Assembly (NCBI GenBank): GCA_001464165.1
Contig: LNEX01000546.1
Coordinates: 1-15,252 of the forward strand
Direction of reading: 5' to 3'
Length of the DNA stretch: 15,252 bases
Source of the DNA: a bacterium Ga0077546
GTDB taxonomy: Bacteria > Cyanobacteriota > Vampirovibrionia > Obscuribacterales > Obscuribacteraceae
The notes under the pieces are model-generated. The model saw nothing but the letters and a program-made list of their open reading frames with translations, was not told the DNA's origin and made no database searches. Positions 12,914 through 15,252 of this stretch are shown here, one piece after another; positions within the stretch are counted from its first letter, which is position 1; every line of letters begins with the position of its first letter. The position numbers and the translations under genes are program-made.

Positions 12914-13762
12914 CTAGGTCGGGTACACTCGGGTACTAATCGAAGGAACTCGGCCTTCCTTGAACAGTTCAAAACCCATTGCCCATACCCCTTTTCTTGG
13001 GTTCAGAATAGTGGACGTGTAGCGAAGATCATGCGCAGCCACAGAAGCCCATAAGAACTGATCTTTACCAATATCTCTTATTGTGATTGATTGAGTCTTT
13101 CCATACGGAAGGCTGTAGCTTGTATTCCAACGATTTTCGTTAGTGCCATCGAAATGCATTTTGGTTGATAGCACATGCAGCGGCCTCCCGGCTGTCATCG
13201 ATTTAAATTCAAGGGAGCCAGCTTTAGAGAGTCCAACTTGTAGAAATAATGTGGGTTTGTCGTCTATGTCTATGCAAGGCTTGAATGCACTATCGAAGGC
13301 GAATACTCTAGATTGGCCACGTAGAATTTTCTCACTGGTTTGTTGCCCAAGAAGACCGTCTAGTCTGATGTGTTGAGGCAGTTCATCCTTCTCTCTTCAA
13401 ACACCGGTTAACATGCTAGCGCGATTCGATTGAGCAGAATTTGTTAGTGGCGAAATTTCCTTTGGCACCAATGACAGTGTTAGATCGTGGCTGCGCTTTG
13501 GTAGGTTTTCGCTCGCAGTTATTAATAAGTGCACCGTTTTGCCTTTTGTGGCAGCAACAAACCCTATCATGGCTACAACACCGGCACCAGCAACAAACCC
13601 TATCATGGCTACAACACCGGCACCGGCAAAACTGGCTTCAACCGGGTGCTTTTCAGCTATTTGAGCGGTCTTTCTGACGACATCTGAGACTTCACCAAAT
13701 AGGTTCGGTCCGCTGCTTAAACTCGTTTCTTCTTTCGCGCTCTCAAAATGACTGATAGGCAT
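12914..13762 (-). pseudogene. 283-codon frame split by a single in-frame TGA, membrane-anchored unknown protein
   Basis: From ATG (complement of 13760-13762) one minus-strand frame runs to TAG at 12914-12916, interrupted only by TGA at 13397-13399. The upstream part (121 aa) has a polar N-terminus, an AEKHPVEASFAG segment and a hydrophobic stretch doubled by duplication (GAGVVAMIGFVA twice), ending ASMLTGV. After the TGA, 160 codons continue without a stop and read like a beta-rich soluble domain (DELPQHIRLDG, RVFAFDSAF, PTLFLQVGLS, SITIRDIG, LWASVAAHDLRY). The second part has no good start until ATG 13198 (94 aa), which would cut the domain. The simplest reading is a nonsense change, for example CGA to TGA. 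Readthrough or two genes are alternatives. I do not recognise a family. The layout suggests a membrane-anchored protein with an outer ligand or filament domain. Confidence 0.6.
13553..13624. repeat. Perfect 36-bp tandem duplication
   Basis: Bases 13553-13588 are repeated exactly at 13589-13624. The repeat lies in frame in the minus-strand gene and doubles a 12-residue hydrophobic unit (GAGVVAMIGFVA). Perfect identity implies a recent event or an assembly error. Confidence 0.95.
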
Positions 13763-13835
13763 TCTTGAACCCCAGATTAGGATGTTTGCAGAAGGCTGTT
13801 ATTTATATTTTCGACAGTCTGCAAGCGACTGCTTG

Positions 13836-14258
13836 CTACTGGCTATGGAAATCTATATAGTCGCGTTCTTGGTTTTGGCGGCAGGGAGTGTGACGCATTT
13901 GCTCTCTGCGGGCGTATGGATCTGGTGCCTCGCGAATCTCTATTTGTCCGCTGCCTGTTTCATATGCGCGAAGCCCGCGCTTTTCACCCGGTTCAAAACT
14001 GCGTTGATGTGGTGGCAGCCTGCGCTCGGCTGCTTCTTCGATGCGCACTTCTTTCATGGCATACTCCCAGGCTTTGGGACTACGCTTACTGACTTCCTCC
14101 CTTAAATCTAGTGCACGATCCCAGTCTTTTGGATCACCTGATTTCCAGAGGTCGTAGGCGAGTTCAGCTGCGCGCACATTGTCGGCAAAGGTTGAACGCT
14201 CTGATTGATGTTTTGTCTGCCGATTTTGATTTTCAGGCTGGCAGTGCTTGTCGCTCAT
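13836..14258 (-). CDS. Highly charged protein of unknown function, 140 aa
   Basis: The 140-aa product is hydrophilic and rich in Arg, Glu and Gln, with no membrane segment or signal. A polar N-terminus (QNRQTKHQSER) is followed by a helical core AAELAYDLWKSGDPKDWDRA (about 30-49), then REEVSKRSPKAWEYAMKEVR (53-72). A basic, disordered-looking tail follows. The core pattern with paired Trp and Asp resembles short helical repeats, but I cannot name a family. The start is firm: ATG at 14258 (complement), with GAGGAA eight bases upstream in the minus direction. It lies upstream of the TGA-split frame on the same strand, about 70 bases away, so they may have shared a transcript. Confidence 0.65.
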   Translation of the reverse strand: MSDKHCQPENQNRQTKHQSERSTFADNVRAAELAYDLWKSGDPKDWDRALDLREEVSKRSPKAWEYAMKEVRIEEAAERRLPPHQRSFEPGEKRGLRAYETGSGQIEIREAPDPYARREQMRHTPCRQNQERDYIDFHSQ

Positions 14259-14720
14259 GACTAATTCCTCAATTGCTGTTGCAGTTTATTGAGTATCCAA
14301 GTTGTCGCGTAAGAAACACGTAAGCGCCTTAGGAAAGGTCCTTTTGATCGTCTGGCAATTCCTCCGTTGTGCATGGGTATCTGGCTGTTTACCAGGGCCA
14401 GTCTTCACGCAGGCAGCGAGCAGTGTCCTGCCATTTAGGCCGTGCTATTTCTCGAGAGCAATCTTCGTTAGTTGAGAGAGAATGGTCCGTTACGGGAACT
14501 CGAAATGCTAACCAAGTCGAACTCGCTTAGATAATTTGTCCATCAAACGGTAACCCTGAGTAGACCGGTCTATTATTTTTTTTGAAAAGAAAAAGCAGCA
14601 GGGTTGCTGCTGCTTTTTCAAGAAGGAGAAGCGCATTTTACTGCGCCTCTCTAGTTGGCATCGGGAGCTAGTTTTGCAGGTTAGCGCTTACTTGCTCTCG
14701 AGGGCATTGTTGATGCCGAC
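14259..14720. other. Gap holding a terminator and a 12-bp palindrome
   Basis: No gene is seen in these 462 bases. They contain a perfect 12-bp palindrome (TAGACCGGTCTA, 14561-14572) followed by a T-rich run to 14583, and a clear terminator-like hairpin at 14590-14618. On the minus strand CAAGTAAG occurs twice in 30 bases around the stop of the coiled-coil gene (about 14695-14727), so that gene's 3' end contains a short duplication. Confidence 0.5.
14590..14618 (-). terminator. Bidirectional-looking intrinsic terminator
   Basis: AAAAAGCAGCAG at 14590-14601 and CTGCTGCTTTTT at 14607-14618 form a perfect 12-bp stem with a five-base loop. It lies about 100 bases past the end of the coiled-coil gene. 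Read on the minus strand the stem ends in TTTTT and continues CTTTTC, giving a good U-tract. Read on + it ends in TTTTT too, so it may work both ways. Confidence 0.82.
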
Positions 14721-15252
14721 TTACTTGGTGTCGGTCGGGGCAGCGGTCTCCGAAGAGGCGGCGGCGCCCATGCCGAGCTTGGCGCGCAGACGAGCACCGG
14801 CGGCGGCGGCAGCGGCCTGTTCGGCGAGCTGCTCACGAGCCTGGTCGGTGCTGGAGCCCTTGCTCATGTCGTTCTTGGCGCGAGCGATTTCGAGCTCCTT
14901 GTCGATCTCGGCGGAGGCCTGGCCGGCACCGGAGATTTCGGTCTGGATGTCCTTGAGCTCCTGGCGAGCGGCGCTCGATGCGACCCTTGAACTTGCTCAG
15001 GGCCTTGGTGGTGGCTTCGAGGGCCTGGAGCGCTTCGTCGGCGACGGCCGCGGCTTCGGTGGCGATCACCTTCTGGGCTTCGATTTCCTGCTCGGTCGCG
15101 GCGTAGTCGGCCTCGATGGCAGCGACGACGTTGGCCGGAGCCTTCTGGGTATCAGCCTGCTTGAACTCGGTTTCGATGGCCGCGAGCTTGGCGGTCAACG
15201 TGGCGAGCTTCTTCTGCGCGATCACGGCACCGGCCTTGGTGGTGGCAACGGA
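14721..15252 (-). pseudogene. Ala/Glu-rich coiled-coil protein, frameshifted, 5' end outside window
   Basis: A minus-strand frame enters from the right edge (SVATTKAGAV...) and reads as a long Ala/Glu/Lys coiled coil up to LSKFK. After that the sense frame moves by one base at the GGG run (complement of 14984-14986). The other frame continues naturally as VASSAARQELKDIQTEIS, later ARAKNDMSKG and LAEQAAAAAAGARLRAKLG, to TAA at 14721-14723. Removing one G restores about 176 codons. The unshifted frame instead becomes Arg-rich nonsense ending at 14833. The heptad-rich, Ala-heavy sequence is reminiscent of PspA/Vipp1-type coiled coils, but the likeness is weak. Codons are strongly biased to C/G-ending synonyms, which suggests high expression and a working gene. 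A sequencing error or a very young mutation is therefore as likely as decay. A terminator-like hairpin follows at 14590-14618. Confidence 0.65.

Noticed and set aside
1..15252. CRISPR array, insertion sequence ends, rRNA or tRNA genes
   Set aside because: Scanning showed no regularly spaced repeats, no transposase, no matching terminal repeats and no GTTCRANNC-type T-loops in a cloverleaf context.

Overview
The window is bacterial DNA with closely spaced genes, clear Shine-Dalgarno (SD) sequences and ATG/GTG starts. Two features suggest an Obscuribacterales/Melainabacteria-like (non-photosynthetic cyanobacterial sister) or similar genome: a Hanks-type Ser/Thr kinase with a membrane anchor and TPR-like tail, and small Ala/Gly-rich membrane proteins beside it. 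This taxonomic guess is an inference from protein style, with low to moderate confidence.

Left edge (1-1110): the last ~38 codons of a tyrosine recombinase of the FimB/FimE type run, without a stop codon, into a complete homoserine kinase (ThrB, threonine biosynthesis). A 423-bp gene-free gap follows.

Middle (1534-10895): ten co-directional + strand genes, most with their own strong SD and many with a hairpin beside it. From 2353 onward third codon positions are richer in G/C than in thrB or the downstream kinase gene. In order they encode: a short leucine-rich-repeat protein; a four-helix membrane protein; a pyruvate-phosphate-dikinase-like protein that keeps the ATP-grasp and phospho-histidine domains but has an unrelated C-terminus instead of the pyruvate/PEP barrel; a CX5R cysteine phosphatase; then, after a ~1-kb gap, a 339-aa conserved-looking unknown, an octapeptide-repeat solenoid, a glycine-zipper lipoprotein, a helical unknown, a 470-aa unknown and an 88-aa membrane protein. 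A strong terminator-like hairpin closes the block at 10936-10962. It looks like an accessory island, perhaps an integrated element. The dikinase-like protein and the phosphatase may form an opposing phosphotransfer/dephosphorylation pair. The gap 5395-6380 holds many short-loop perfect hairpins, two mutually exclusive hairpins and a possible pseudoknot, and is the best candidate here for an undescribed structured RNA.

Right side (11342-15252): a membrane Ser/Thr kinase on +, then minus-strand genes with signs of decay or error. These are a 283-codon frame split by one TGA and carrying a perfect 36-bp tandem duplication, an intact 140-aa charged protein, and an Ala-rich coiled-coil gene running off the right edge with a one-base frameshift. 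A bidirectional terminator-like hairpin lies at 14590-14618. No tRNA, rRNA, CRISPR array or complete insertion sequence was recognised.
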